Source of the DNA: Archangium lipolyticum
GTDB lineage: Bacteria; Myxococcota; Myxococcia; Myxococcales; Myxococcaceae
Assembly (NCBI RefSeq): GCF_024623785.1
Contig: NZ_JANKBZ010000001.1
Coordinates: 806,001 to 870,000, forward strand
DNA length: 64,000 nucleotides
Reading direction: 5' to 3'
The translations under genes and the position numbers were made by a program. The notes below the pieces were generated by a model, which had not been told where the DNA came from, ran no database searches, and was given only the letters and a program-made list of their open reading frames with translations. Below are positions 9,345-20,033 of the stretch, one piece after another. Within the stretch, counting starts at the first letter, position 1. Each line of letters starts with the position of its first letter.

Positions 9345-9881
9345 TCACTTCACCTCCAGGGCGACCGCGCCCTTCGTGCTGAAGACCACTCCCGAGTCCA
9401 CCATCGCGTCCCGCAGCGCCATGCCGAGCGCCTTGAAGGCCGCCTCCGTCACGTGGTGGCTGTCCTTGCCGCGCAGGATGCGCAGGTGCAGCGTCACCCG
9501 CGCGTGCTCGCAGAACGAGCGCATCACGTGCTCGTACAGCTTGCTGCGCAGCGGACCCCGGTAATAGAAGCGCCCGCCCACGTCGATGCAGGCCTGCACG
9601 AGCGCGTCGTCCATGGGAATGGTGCGCTCGCCATAGCGAGCCGCGGTGGCCGGAATCACCTTCTGCACCGCCGCGCCCAGGGTGATGGCCACGTCCTCCA
9701 TGAGGTGGTGCCGGAGGTCGCCCCGCGCGTGCAGCGTCAGGTCCAGGCCCGCGTAGCGCGCGAAGGTGGACAGCATGTGATCGAAGAAGGGCAGGCCCGT
9801 GTCCACCTTGGCGGTGCCCTTGCCCAGGGCGATCTCCACCGTGACCTTGGTCTCCTTCGTCTCCCGAACGATGGTCGTCAT
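9345..9881 (-). CDS. hisB: Imidazoleglycerol-phosphate dehydratase, short form
   Basis: 178 residues, versus about 195-200 for most stand-alone dehydratases. Both manganese-binding HHxxE repeats are present: HHLMED and SHHVTEAAF. The first is preceded by GDLR rather than the usual run ending in DDHHTVED, so the loop is shortened there, and the middle of the protein is also trimmed. There is no phosphatase domain, unlike enteric HisB. The ATG at 9879-9881 overlaps the hisA stop by four bases. It converts imidazole glycerol phosphate to imidazole acetol phosphate. Confidence 0.93.
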   Translation of the reverse strand: MTTIVRETKETKVTVEIALGKGTAKVDTGLPFFDHMLSTFARYAGLDLTLHARGDLRHHLMEDVAITLGAAVQKVIPATAARYGERTIPMDDALVQACIDVGGRFYYRGPLRSKLYEHVMRSFCEHARVTLHLRILRGKDSHHVTEAAFKALGMALRDAMVDSGVVFSTKGAVALEVK

Positions 9882-10591
9882 GCGAACTCCCGCGCCACTT
9901 CGGCCGCGTCCAGCTTGCCCGTGTACAGCGCCATGCCAATGACCGCGCCGAAGGCCCCCACCCGCCCGAGGGCCCGCAGATCCTCCAGCGTCGTCACACC
10001 GCCCGAGGCCAGTAGCGGGTGACGGCTCGAGCGGGCCACCTCCTCCATCAGCGGCAGGTCCACGCCCTCCATCTGCCCCTCCTTGTGCACCGCCGTCACC
10101 AGCAGGCCACCCAGGGGCAGGGGCTCCAGGGTGCGCAGCACCTGGGCGATGTCCCGGGAGCTGCCCGCCGTCCAGCCGCGCGTCACCACCTCCCGGCCCT
10201 TCACGTCCGCGGCCACCACGACCCGGCCCGGGAAGCGCTCGGCCAGCTCGCGCAACCACTCCGCGTCCTCGATGGCCTTCGTGCCCACCACCACGTAGGA
10301 GGCACCCAGTGCGAGCAGCGCCTCCGCCTTGGACGTGCTCCGCACGCCGCCGCCCACCGAGAAGGCCAGTCCCTGCTCGTGGCCCAGCAGCGCCCCGATG
10401 GGGCCCTCGTTGGAGCCCTTACCCAGCGCGGCGTCCAGATCCACCACGTGGAAGCTCTTGAAGCCGTACGAGCGCCAGCGCTTCAGCGCGTCCAGCGGAT
10501 CCTTCACCCGCACCCGCTCGTCGGCGTACGAGCCGCCCACCAGTTGCACGCAGGCGCCCTCGCGCAGGTCGATGGCAGGAATGGCGATCAC
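9878..10591 (-). CDS. hisA: ProFAR isomerase
   Basis: 237 residues, (beta/alpha)8 barrel homologous to HisF. The active-site Asp lies in IPAIDLREGACVQL. Phosphate loops are SVGGGVRS and ASGGVTT. The GTG start (10589-10591) overlaps the TGA of hisH as GTGA, a start confirmed by the motif beginning at residue 3. It opens the ribose ring of ProFAR to give PRFAR, the substrate of HisF-HisH. Confidence 0.95.
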   Translation of the reverse strand: MIAIPAIDLREGACVQLVGGSYADERVRVKDPLDALKRWRSYGFKSFHVVDLDAALGKGSNEGPIGALLGHEQGLAFSVGGGVRSTSKAEALLALGASYVVVGTKAIEDAEWLRELAERFPGRVVVAADVKGREVVTRGWTAGSSRDIAQVLRTLEPLPLGGLLVTAVHKEGQMEGVDLPLMEEVARSSRHPLLASGGVTTLEDLRALGRVGAFGAVIGMALYTGKLDAAEVAREFA

Positions 10592-11181
10592 TTGCGCACC
10601 TCCTCGAGGAAGGCCTGAAGGAAACGCACGCCCGCCGCCGAGCTCTTCTCCGGGTGGAACTGCAGACCGAGCACCTTCCCGCGCCGCACCGACGCCGGGA
10701 AGCGGTCCTCCTCGTGCGTCGTCCAGCCCACCACCACGCCGGGCTCCTCGGCGCGGCAGACGTAGCTGTGCGCGTAGTAGACGGTGTCCAGCTTCGCGCT
10801 CCGCAGCGCGGTGTCCTCCTCCACCGAGTTCCACCCGATGTGAGGCACGTGCCGGGCGCGCAGCTTCGTCACCCGGCCGCGGAAGAGGCCCAGTCCCTGG
10901 CCCCCGCCCTCGTCGCTCGTGTCGAACATCAGCTGCATGCCCAGACAGATGCCGAGGCACGGCAGGCCGTCCAGCACCGCGCGCCGCATCTGCTCGCGTC
11001 CCGGAGCCAGCCGGGCCGCCGCCGCGCCGAAGGCACCCACTCCCGGCAGCACCAGCACGTCCGTGTCCAGCGCCCGCAGCGGATCCTCCCGCACGCGCAC
11101 CTCCACGTCCGGTGCCGTGGCCAGGGCCTTGGCCAGCGAGTGCAGGTTGCCTGCTCCATAGTCGAAAAGCGTCACTCTCAC
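10588..11181 (-). CDS. hisH: Imidazole glycerol phosphate synthase, glutaminase subunit
   Basis: 197 residues, class I glutamine amidotransferase. The nucleophile Cys is in GICLGMQLMF and the His-Glu pair in GLQFHPEKS. An oxyanion region PGVGAFG is present. Two GTG codons are possible starts; the upstream one (11179-11181) overlaps the hisC stop as GTGA like the other junctions in this operon and is preferred over the one six bases later. It supplies ammonia to HisF. Confidence 0.95.
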   Translation of the reverse strand: MRVTLFDYGAGNLHSLAKALATAPDVEVRVREDPLRALDTDVLVLPGVGAFGAAAARLAPGREQMRRAVLDGLPCLGICLGMQLMFDTSDEGGGQGLGLFRGRVTKLRARHVPHIGWNSVEEDTALRSAKLDTVYYAHSYVCRAEEPGVVVGWTTHEEDRFPASVRRGKVLGLQFHPEKSSAAGVRFLQAFLEEVRK

Positions 11182-12218
11182 CGCAGAGCCTCCCGCAGCG
11201 CTCCGAGCGCCGCCTCCATCATGGTCCACGGGCCGCATCCGATCCGGAGCGCGTCCCCGATTCCCGTCAGTCCCTGGAACGCCCGCACGTTCACGTCCCG
11301 CTGCCGCATCCGCTCCGCCACCGCGGGCGCGCCAGCCACCGGCACCAGCACGAAGTTGCCTCCGGACGGCAGGGGCTTCAGCCCCAGCTTCCCGAGCTCC
11401 GTCTCCAGCCGCTCCCGGATGGCCAGGGACTCCGCCGCCCGAGCCTTCATCCACTCCACGTCCTGCGTCAGCGCCACGACGGCCAGCCGCTCGGACAAGC
11501 CCGTGACCTTGTACGGGCCCCGGGCCTTCTCCACCTCGGTCACCAGCGTGGGGTTGCCCACCGCGTAGCCCACCCGCATGCCCGCCAGGCCGAACGCCTT
11601 GGACAGGGTGCGAGTCACCAGCACGTTGGGCCGCGTGCGTGCCAGGTCCAGGAAGCTCTCCCGGGCGAACTCGGCGTAGGCCTCGTCGATCAGCACGACG
11701 CCGGGCGCGTTGTCCACCAGGCGCTCCATCGAGGCCCGGGGGATGACCGTGCCCGTGGGGTTGTTGGGCGTGCAGACGTAGATGAGCTTCGCCCGGGTGG
11801 CCAGCAGGCCGTCCACGTCGATGTCGTAGTCCGGCCGCAGCGGCACCGGCACGGCCCGCAGGGCGTTCACCTTCGAGAGGTAGGGCACCATCACGAAGGT
11901 GGGCTCCTGGAAGGCCAGGGGATCCCCCGGCTCCAGGAAGGCCCGGAGGGTGCTGTCGATGACGTCATCCGAGCCGCACCCGGTGGTGACCTGCGAGGGC
12001 TCCATGCCCGTGTACGAGGCCACGGCCTGCCGGAGGTCCGGCGCATAGCCCGTGGGGTAGCGGCTGGCCAGGGAGGCCGTCGCCTCGCGCAGGGCGCGCT
12101 CGGCGGCCGGGGGCATGCCGAACAGGTTGGTGTTGTCGCTCAGGTCCACGCCGCACTTCACCTTGGAGGGCGAGTACAGGCGGATGTCCGCGAAGGACGC
12201 GCGCGAGGGCAGGCTCAT
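11178..12218 (-). CDS. hisC: Histidinol-phosphate aminotransferase
   Basis: 346 residues, class I/II PLP aminotransferase. The PLP lysine is in TRTLSKAFGLAG. Other family marks are DLSDNTNLFG near the N-terminus, CTPNNPTGT and LIDEAYAEF. It converts imidazole acetol phosphate plus glutamate to histidinol phosphate. It overlaps hisD and hisH by four bases each. The operon position makes the HisC assignment safe against the related AspC and TyrB families. Confidence 0.95.
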   Translation of the reverse strand: MSLPSRASFADIRLYSPSKVKCGVDLSDNTNLFGMPPAAERALREATASLASRYPTGYAPDLRQAVASYTGMEPSQVTTGCGSDDVIDSTLRAFLEPGDPLAFQEPTFVMVPYLSKVNALRAVPVPLRPDYDIDVDGLLATRAKLIYVCTPNNPTGTVIPRASMERLVDNAPGVVLIDEAYAEFARESFLDLARTRPNVLVTRTLSKAFGLAGMRVGYAVGNPTLVTEVEKARGPYKVTGLSERLAVVALTQDVEWMKARAAESLAIRERLETELGKLGLKPLPSGGNFVLVPVAGAPAVAERMRQRDVNVRAFQGLTGIGDALRIGCGPWTMMEAALGALREALR

Positions 12219-13516
12219 GACTTCCTCCAGCCGCGGGCGGCATCCGCGTGGGCGAAGAGGCCCTCACTGTCGGCCAGCAGGCCCACGTCGTCGGCGAGCC
12301 GCGCCGCCGCGTCGCGCGTGACACGCTGGTACGTGGTCCACCGGTAGAAATCGAGCACGCTCAGCCCCGAGTACGCACGGGCCAGGCCGGCCGTGGGCAG
12401 CACGTGGTTGGCGCCCGTCATGTAGTCGCCGTACGCCACCGAGGCGAACTGGCCCACGAACACCGTGCCCGCGTTGCGCGCCTTGGGCAGGTCCGCCAGC
12501 GGCGACGTGGTGGCGATGAGCAGGTGCTCGGGAGCGAAGTCCGCCACGAAGGGCCAGGCCTCCTCCAGCGAGTCCACGCTCAGCACCGCGCCCCGGTCGC
12601 TCAGGGCGCGCGTGACGATCTCCTGACGCTTCGCCCGCGCCGCCGCCCGTCCCACCGCCGCGGCCACCGCCTCCGCGAACACATCGCCCACCGCCACCGT
12701 CACGCAGCAGGCGTCCGGATCGTGCTCGGCCTGGGCCAGCATCTCCCGCGCCACCGCCTCGGGGTCCGCCGAGCTGTCCGCGACCACGAGGATCTCACTC
12801 GGCCCCGCCGGCGCGTCGATGGCGACCGCGTCCACCACCTGCAGCTTGGCCGCGGCCACGTAGGCATTGCCGGGGCCGACGATGCGGTCCACCCGAGGCA
12901 CGCTCTCGGTGCCATAGGCCATGGCCGCCACCGCCCCCGCTCCACCGAGGGCGAAGACGCGGTCCGCGCCCGCCAGCGCCGCCGCCGCCAGCACCCCCGC
13001 CGAGGGCCTGCCATCCGGGCCCGGCGGCGAGCAGACGATGACCTCGCCCACCCCGGCCACCTTCGCCGGCACCACGCCCATCAGCACGCTGCTCGGGTAC
13101 ACGGCGCGGCCACCCGGCGCGTACACGCCCACGCGCCCGAGTGGATCCGGCCGGCGTCCGACGATGATGCCCGGCTCCGTCTCCACCTCGGTGGCCTGGG
13201 GCTTCTGCGCCGCGTGGGCCTGGGTGATGTTGCGCGCCGCGCGGGCCAGTGCGTCCCGCAGCTTCGGCTCCAGCGAGGCCAGTGCCGCCTCGCACACCGA
13301 GCGCGGCACCTCCAGCGACTTCAGCTCCGCGCGATCGAACTCGCGCGCCATGTCGCGCAGGGCCTTGTCTCCGTCCCGGCGCACGCGGGAGAGGATGTCC
13401 GCGGTGCGCTGGGCGACCTGGGCGTCCGACCCGCCCGTGCGGTCCAGCAGACGACGGCGCGCCTCGGGGGCCAGTTCCTTCAGACGCCCCCGATACTTGA
13501 GGGTGGGGGCGTTCAC
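12215..13516 (-). CDS. hisD: Histidinol dehydrogenase
   Basis: 433 residues, zinc-dependent enzyme carrying out the last two oxidations from histidinol to histidine with NAD+. Diagnostic stretches are PGGRAVYPSSVLMG, VGPGNAYVAAAK, DAPAGPSEILV and AEHDPDACCV near the middle, and FAPEHLLI and GANHVLPT towards the C-terminus. The ATG at 13514-13516 overlaps the hisG stop. Second structural gene of the operon. Confidence 0.96.
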   Translation of the reverse strand: MNAPTLKYRGRLKELAPEARRRLLDRTGGSDAQVAQRTADILSRVRRDGDKALRDMAREFDRAELKSLEVPRSVCEAALASLEPKLRDALARAARNITQAHAAQKPQATEVETEPGIIVGRRPDPLGRVGVYAPGGRAVYPSSVLMGVVPAKVAGVGEVIVCSPPGPDGRPSAGVLAAAALAGADRVFALGGAGAVAAMAYGTESVPRVDRIVGPGNAYVAAAKLQVVDAVAIDAPAGPSEILVVADSSADPEAVAREMLAQAEHDPDACCVTVAVGDVFAEAVAAAVGRAAARAKRQEIVTRALSDRGAVLSVDSLEEAWPFVADFAPEHLLIATTSPLADLPKARNAGTVFVGQFASVAYGDYMTGANHVLPTAGLARAYSGLSVLDFYRWTTYQRVTRDAAARLADDVGLLADSEGLFAHADAARGWRKS

Positions 13517-14367
13517 GGCATCAGCCTCTCGATGCGGGTGACGAGGATGCCCTCGCAGCCAAGCGTCTTCAGGGCGGCGATGGTGCGGTAGATGCTCTTG
13601 GAGGGCACCACGGCGTGCACGGCCACGAAGTCACCGCCCTGCACATCCACCACGGTGGGGCCATTGAGGCCCGGCAGCACCTCGCGCACGTTGGGCAGCA
13701 CGCGGCGCGGCACGTTGGCCATGAGGTAGCGCTTGCCCCGGGCCGCCAGCACCGAGCCCAGCGCCTGCCGCAGCTCCTCCAGCTGCGCCGCCGCCTCGGG
13801 CACGTGTCCCTTGCGAGCGATCAGCCGCGCGCTGGACTGGACCACCGTCGCCACCTCGCGCAGGCCGTTCATCTTCAGCGTGGAGCCCGTGGACGTCAGG
13901 TCCACGATGATGTCCGCGATGCCCAGGTGCGGAGCGATCTCCGTGGCGCCCGAGACCGGCACCACCATCACCTTCTGGCCGCGCTTCGTGAAGAACTCCT
14001 GCGTCAGCCGCGTGAAGGACGAGGCCACGCGCACCCCGTCCTGGATGTCCTCGAGCTTCTGGATGCCGCTCTCCTCGCGGGCGGCCACCACCAACCGGCA
14101 CCTGCCGAACTCCAGGTCCATCAACAGCTCCAGCTCGCGGCCGGACTCACAGACCAGGTCCCATCCGGTGACGCCCGCGTCCGCCGCTCCATCCGCGACG
14201 AACTCGGGAATGTCCTGGGCACGCACGAAGATGGCCTCGAACTCTCCGCCGAGCGACGCGGTGAGGGCGCGCTCCCCTCGGACGCGCACCTCCAGACCGG
14301 CGTCGTTGAACAACTCGCGGACCTCTTCGGACAGACGGCCTTTGTTGGGCAGGGCGATTTTCAGCAT
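13513..14367 (-). CDS. hisG: ATP phosphoribosyltransferase, long form
   Basis: 284 residues. It is the long form with a C-terminal ACT-like domain, which is feedback-inhibited by histidine itself and needs no HisZ partner. The N-terminus LKIALPNKGRLSEEV is diagnostic. The substrate loop is DLTSTGSTLKMNGL, and the regulatory domain starts near VPSKSIYRTIAALK. It is the first structural gene of the his operon. The ATG (14365-14367) has no good Shine-Dalgarno sequence. It lies about 37 bases past an intrinsic terminator and a His-rich leader, which suggests expression is controlled by attenuation. Confidence 0.95.
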   Translation of the reverse strand: MLKIALPNKGRLSEEVRELFNDAGLEVRVRGERALTASLGGEFEAIFVRAQDIPEFVADGAADAGVTGWDLVCESGRELELLMDLEFGRCRLVVAAREESGIQKLEDIQDGVRVASSFTRLTQEFFTKRGQKVMVVPVSGATEIAPHLGIADIIVDLTSTGSTLKMNGLREVATVVQSSARLIARKGHVPEAAAQLEELRQALGSVLAARGKRYLMANVPRRVLPNVREVLPGLNGPTVVDVQGGDFVAVHAVVPSKSIYRTIAALKTLGCEGILVTRIERLMP

Positions 14368-14404
14368 CTGAGGACTCGGTAGGTGGCGGACGGGCGCGGA
14401 AACG

Positions 14405-14434
14405 AAAAAAGCCCGTCCTGGGTGGGACGGGCTT
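14405..14434 (-). terminator. Intrinsic terminator acting as his attenuator
   Basis: On the minus strand AAGCCCGTCC (14434-14425), loop CACCCA, GGACGGGCTT, then a run of T. This ten-pair stem plus T6 is a strong intrinsic terminator, and it sits upstream of hisG, not downstream of a gene. Premature termination here would block the whole operon. An upstream segment GACGGG (14511-14506), inside the leader peptide just after its His codons, is complementary to CCCGTC in the left arm and could form an antiterminator. The pairing is by eye. Confidence 0.85.
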
Positions 14435-14469
14435 CCGTTCACTGCTGCGGTGCTTCGGGGGGCGTCTCT

Positions 14470-14562
14470 CTACGCGTTCACCCGGGCATGCGCATGGCGA
14501 GCGGTCCCGTCGGGGGGCCGATGATGATGCGCATGGCGATGATGGATGGACGAGGAACGCAC
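14470..14562 (-). CDS. hisL: Histidine-rich leader peptide of the his operon
   Basis: 30 codons from GTG (14562-14560) to TAG. The peptide begins MRSSSIHHRHAHHHRPPD and carries eight histidines in all, six of them in residues 7-14 and two more at 23 and 25. In enteric bacteria the HisL peptide has a run of His followed by PD, and ribosome stalling at those codons decides whether the attenuator forms. Here a His cluster, then PPD, then an intrinsic terminator before hisG gives the same arrangement. No Shine-Dalgarno is evident. A candidate promoter would start transcription within a few bases of the GTG, so translation may be leaderless. Confidence 0.75.
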   Translation of the reverse strand: MRSSSIHHRHAHHHRPPDGTARHAHARVNA

Positions 14563-14570
14563 GCACCTAC

Positions 14571-14600
14571 TAGGTAACGGAAAGACCCCCGTGCCGTCAA
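14571..14600 (-). promoter_or_regulatory. Candidate his operon promoter
   Basis: On the minus strand TTGACG (14600-14595), an 18-base spacer and TACCTA (14576-14571). A start about seven bases downstream falls at the leader GTG. The -10 match is only moderate, so the position is a prediction. It lies in the 173-base region shared with the divergent HD-GYP gene. Confidence 0.45.
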
Positions 14601-14735
14601 CCCGACCGTTTCCCCCTTCGCTGAGCCGCCGGGGGGCCTTCTCGACCCACGGGGTACCCGTCCAAGCAGCCGTCGACCCTGAAAAACCTCGTTGGGTTGG
14701 CCTTCTGGAGCCCGATCCTCCTAGAATCGTTCGCC

Positions 14736-16079
14736 GTGGAAGCCATTCCTCCCGTACCTCCCCGGATCCTCATCGTCGACGACGACGATTCCGTGCGCGA
14801 CGTCATCTCCGTCCTCCTCAGGGAGGAGGGATACAACTGCGTGGTGGCCAGTGGCGCCGAAATGGCCCTGGACATCGCCGGTCAGGAAGAGACGCCGCTG
14901 GTCATCAGCGACATGAAGATGCCGGGCAAGGATGGCCTGTGGCTGCTGGAGCAGCTGCGCGAGCGCTATCCGGACACCTCGGTCATCATGCTCACCGGCT
15001 ACGGTGACACCGAGTCCGCCGTGGATTGTCTGCGGCGCGGCGCGGTGGACTACCTGCTCAAGCCGCCCAAGCTGACGGACCTCATCCGCGCCATCGAGCG
15101 TGCGCTCGCCAAGCGCCGCATCGAGCTGGCCCGCAAGCGCTACCAGAAGAAGCTGGAGCGCAAGGTGAGGGATCGCACGACCGAGCTGCGCAACGCGCTG
15201 CGCGACATCGCCAACACCTACCAGTCCACCCTGCTGGCCCTGGTGGCGGCCCTGGACGCCCGCGAGCACGAGACGTCGGACCACTCGCAGCGCGTGGTGC
15301 GCTACACCAGCGCCATCGCCGAGCGCATGGGCATCAAGGGTCCGGAGATGGAGGAGATCGGCCGCGGCGCCCTCCTCCACGACATCGGGAAGATCGGCGT
15401 GCCCGACGCCGTGCTGCTCAAGCCGGGCAAGCTCACGCCGGAAGAGTGGCAGGAGATGCGCAAGCACCCGGACATCGGCTTCCAGATGATCCAGAACATC
15501 CCCTTCCTGGCCACGCCGGCGCAGATCGTGCTGTCGCACCAGGAGCGCTGGGATGGTCAGGGCTACCCGCGTAACCTCCGGGGCCAGGAGATCCACATCG
15601 GCGCGCGCATCTTCGCCGTGGCGGACACCCTGGACGCGATGACGAGCGACCGGCCCTACCGCAAGGGCACCACGTTCGCCAACGCCATCGCGGAGATCAC
15701 CCGCTGCGCCGGCACCCAGTTCGATCGCGAGGTCGTGCGTGCCTTCCTGGATATCGGTGAGCAGGCGCTCATCAAGATCAAGGAGGACATGCACAACCGG
15801 AAGCTGACACTGGTGCAGGCGGAGGCGCAGGCCCAGGAGGCCGAGGCCACCCTCGCCCGGCTCAGCGATGACCTGGACGACATGGACCAGACCATCCCGG
15901 GACCTGGCGGCCCTCCCTCGAGCTCTGGCTCCAGCGCCACTCCACGCGCCACGCCCGCTCCCGCCGCCCCCGTTCCCAGCCCGGCGGTGGGTGCCACGAC
16001 GGCCACCGCCTCCCGGCCGGAGCAGCCCGTGGTCCTCTCGGTCCTCGCCGGGGGACGCCAGGGCAACTCGCGGGACTGA
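14736..16079 (+). CDS. Response regulator with HD-GYP output domain
   Basis: 447 residues. An N-terminal receiver (ILIVDDDDSVRD; phospho-acceptor Asp59 in VISDMKMPGKDG) is followed by a coiled linker, then an HD-GYP domain with HDIGKIGVPDAVLLKPG, SHQERWDGQGYP and VADTLDAMTSDRPYRKG. HD-GYP proteins hydrolyse cyclic di-GMP. The C-terminal 70 residues are a Pro/Ser/Ala-rich tail of low complexity. GTG 14736 is chosen because the receiver starts just after it; a TTG 39 bases upstream is in frame but less likely. TAGAAT at 14722-14727 is placed as a -10 box for a leaderless transcript. Confidence 0.88.
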   Translation: MEAIPPVPPRILIVDDDDSVRDVISVLLREEGYNCVVASGAEMALDIAGQEETPLVISDMKMPGKDGLWLLEQLRERYPDTSVIMLTGYGDTESAVDCLRRGAVDYLLKPPKLTDLIRAIERALAKRRIELARKRYQKKLERKVRDRTTELRNALRDIANTYQSTLLALVAALDAREHETSDHSQRVVRYTSAIAERMGIKGPEMEEIGRGALLHDIGKIGVPDAVLLKPGKLTPEEWQEMRKHPDIGFQMIQNIPFLATPAQIVLSHQERWDGQGYPRNLRGQEIHIGARIFAVADTLDAMTSDRPYRKGTTFANAIAEITRCAGTQFDREVVRAFLDIGEQALIKIKEDMHNRKLTLVQAEAQAQEAEATLARLSDDLDDMDQTIPGPGGPPSSSGSSATPRATPAPAAPVPSPAVGATTATASRPEQPVVLSVLAGGRQGNSRD

Positions 16080-16084
16080 AGGCA

Positions 16085-16104
16085 AGGTCTGGTTGACCAG
16101 ACCT
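16085..16104. terminator. Hairpin after the HD-GYP gene
   Basis: AGGTCTGG, TTGA, CCAGACCT: a perfect eight-pair stem seven bases after the HD-GYP stop codon. No T-run follows, so it is either a Rho-assisted end or an operator in front of moaA. Within the 105-base gap nothing else stands out. Confidence 0.45.
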
Positions 16105-16184
16105 CAACCCAGCCCGGATCGAACGGAGAGCGGTGACTTCGGGCATGCTCGGCGTAGGCTGGGCGGTTAATAGTCGAGCCCTCC

Positions 16185-17186
16185 ATGACGCCAGCCGCCG
16201 CTCCCACAAGGGACCCCCTGACCCCTCCCCTGCTAGACGCCCAGGGGAGAACGATGACCTACCTGCGGCTGTCCGTGACGGACCGGTGTAACTTCCGTTG
16301 CACGTACTGCTCGCCCGCGAGCTGGGGGGGCAAGAAGGATCTGCTGACGCCCGAGGAGTTCGAGCGCATCGTCTCCGTCTTCGCCCGGATGGGCATCCGG
16401 CGGGTGCGGCTCACCGGAGGCGAGCCCCTGATCCGCCCGGACATCGTCGAGGTCTCCCGGCGCATCGCCGCGGTGCCGGGCGTGCAGCGGGTGGCCATCA
16501 CCACCAACGCCAGCCACCTGGAGCGCCTGGCCGCTCCCCTGCGCGAGGCGGGCGTCACCCAGCTCAACATCAGCCTGGACACCCTGTCCGAGGCCACCTT
16601 CCGGCGCATCTCCAAGCAGGGCGAGCTCGCCACCATCCTGCGGGGCATCGACGCGGCCGTGGCGGCGGGCTACGCCTCCCTCAAGATGAACGTCGTCGTC
16701 ATGCGCGGGGTGAACGACACCGAGGTGCCGGAGCTCATCGCGTATGCCCACGCCCGAGGCATGGTGCCGCGCTTCATCGAGCTGATGCCCTTCGGACAGG
16801 GCACCCCGGTGCCCACCGCGGAGCTGGTGGAAGGGCTGCGGGCCACCGGGCTTCCCCTCGAGCCCGAGGACGAGCAGGACAGCGCCACCGCGGGTCCGGC
16901 CCGCTACTGGCGCGCGCCCGGGGGGCTCGTGGGCTTCATCTCTCCCCTCACCCAGAACTTCTGTGGCGGTTGCAACCGCGTGCGCGTGGCCTCCAATGGA
17001 GACCTGCGCAGCTGCCTCGGCGGACGCGCCCAGGCGCCGCTGCACACGCTCATCCGCGGCGGGGCCACGGACGCGGAGCTGGCCCTGGCCATCCGCGGCG
17101 CCCTCGGCGAGAAGCCCGAAGGCCATCGCTTCACCGAGCCCGGCGCTGGCGCCTCCCTGCTGTCGATGATGGGCATCGGAGGCTGA
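16185..17186 (+). CDS. moaA: GTP 3',8-cyclase (molybdenum cofactor biosynthesis protein A)
   Basis: 333 residues, radical SAM enzyme for the first step of molybdopterin synthesis. The N-terminal cluster motif is CNFRCTYC (Cys35, Cys39, Cys42). The C-terminal second cluster is FCGGCNRVR with a further Cys in GDLRSC. The chain ends in Gly-Gly, which in MoaA enters the active site and is typical of the family. MoaC would be needed for the next step and is not in this window. No good Shine-Dalgarno precedes the ATG. Confidence 0.93.
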   Translation: MTPAAAPTRDPLTPPLLDAQGRTMTYLRLSVTDRCNFRCTYCSPASWGGKKDLLTPEEFERIVSVFARMGIRRVRLTGGEPLIRPDIVEVSRRIAAVPGVQRVAITTNASHLERLAAPLREAGVTQLNISLDTLSEATFRRISKQGELATILRGIDAAVAAGYASLKMNVVVMRGVNDTEVPELIAYAHARGMVPRFIELMPFGQGTPVPTAELVEGLRATGLPLEPEDEQDSATAGPARYWRAPGGLVGFISPLTQNFCGGCNRVRVASNGDLRSCLGGRAQAPLHTLIRGGATDAELALAIRGALGEKPEGHRFTEPGAGASLLSMMGIGG

Positions 17187-17249
17187 GCGAGGACCGGGCC
17201 CCTGGTGGAGCCCCGCCTCGCCCGCGGCGCTACGACTTCCCCGGTGGGA

Positions 17250-17630
17250 TTACTTCACCAGCCGGATGGTGGCCGGGTAGCGGTACATCTCGCCGTTGTT
17301 GGCCTTGATGCCGGCGAGCACGGTCAGCACCAGGGCGGCCAATCCCACCAGCGGCAGCAGGACGAAGCCAACCAGGCAGAACATCGTGAACGCGGACACC
17401 CAGATGGCCACCGTGGCGGTGATCTGGAAGTTGAGCGCCTCCTTCGCGTGCTGCTCCACCCAGGGCGACTCCTTGCCCTTGGTGAGCATGACGATGAGCG
17501 GTCCGAGGAAGGGGAACCCCACCACGGATGCCACCAGCGCGCTCAGGTGCGCGATCATGCCCCATGTCTTCTCGTCCGCCGTGGGCGCCGGCGAACCGGT
17601 GATGAAACCGGCCTGATGCTGCGTTTCCAT
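17250..17630 (-). CDS. DUF4870 domain membrane protein
   Basis: 126 residues with three hydrophobic segments at about 25-48, 69-92 and 92-112. The pattern WGMIAHLSAL near the start and SPWVEQHAKEALNFQIT in the middle are the recognisable marks of DUF4870 (Tic20-like) small membrane proteins. Their function is not established. It converges on moaA and lies 136 bases from the end of thiC on the same strand; that gap shows no feature I can name. Confidence 0.82.
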   Translation of the reverse strand: METQHQAGFITGSPAPTADEKTWGMIAHLSALVASVVGFPFLGPLIVMLTKGKESPWVEQHAKEALNFQITATVAIWVSAFTMFCLVGFVLLPLVGLAALVLTVLAGIKANNGEMYRYPATIRLVK

Positions 17631-17766
17631 TTCGAGTTCCCCTCTGGGTCGTCAACGGGCGCGGTCCCCCCACGCCCACTCTCCCCCATTCTCCGCCAGA
17701 CCCGGGTCGAATGTCACGTATCCAGCAGATGTATGGAGGGAGGGGAACTCGCGAAGAGGGGAGACC

Positions 17767-19783
<2,017 letters not shown>

Positions 19784-20033
19784 GACAAGGCGCCGGTGTA
19801 GCGCAGGCGGGGAGCGGGCTTCAACCGTCTGGATGCCCCCCTGTCCACCAGGTGGCGGACTGACGGGCGCGCGCAGCATCTGCGGCCGGAGCCCCGGGGG
19901 ACGTAAAGGTTGCACTGGACGCGCCGGGTTCGAGCAGCCAACGTGGCGGGCTTCCTGGGCCCCGCGCCCTGGAACCAGACCTGCAATAGCTTCTTTCAGG
20001 ACCCACGACTCAATCAGGACCGGAGCCACGTAT

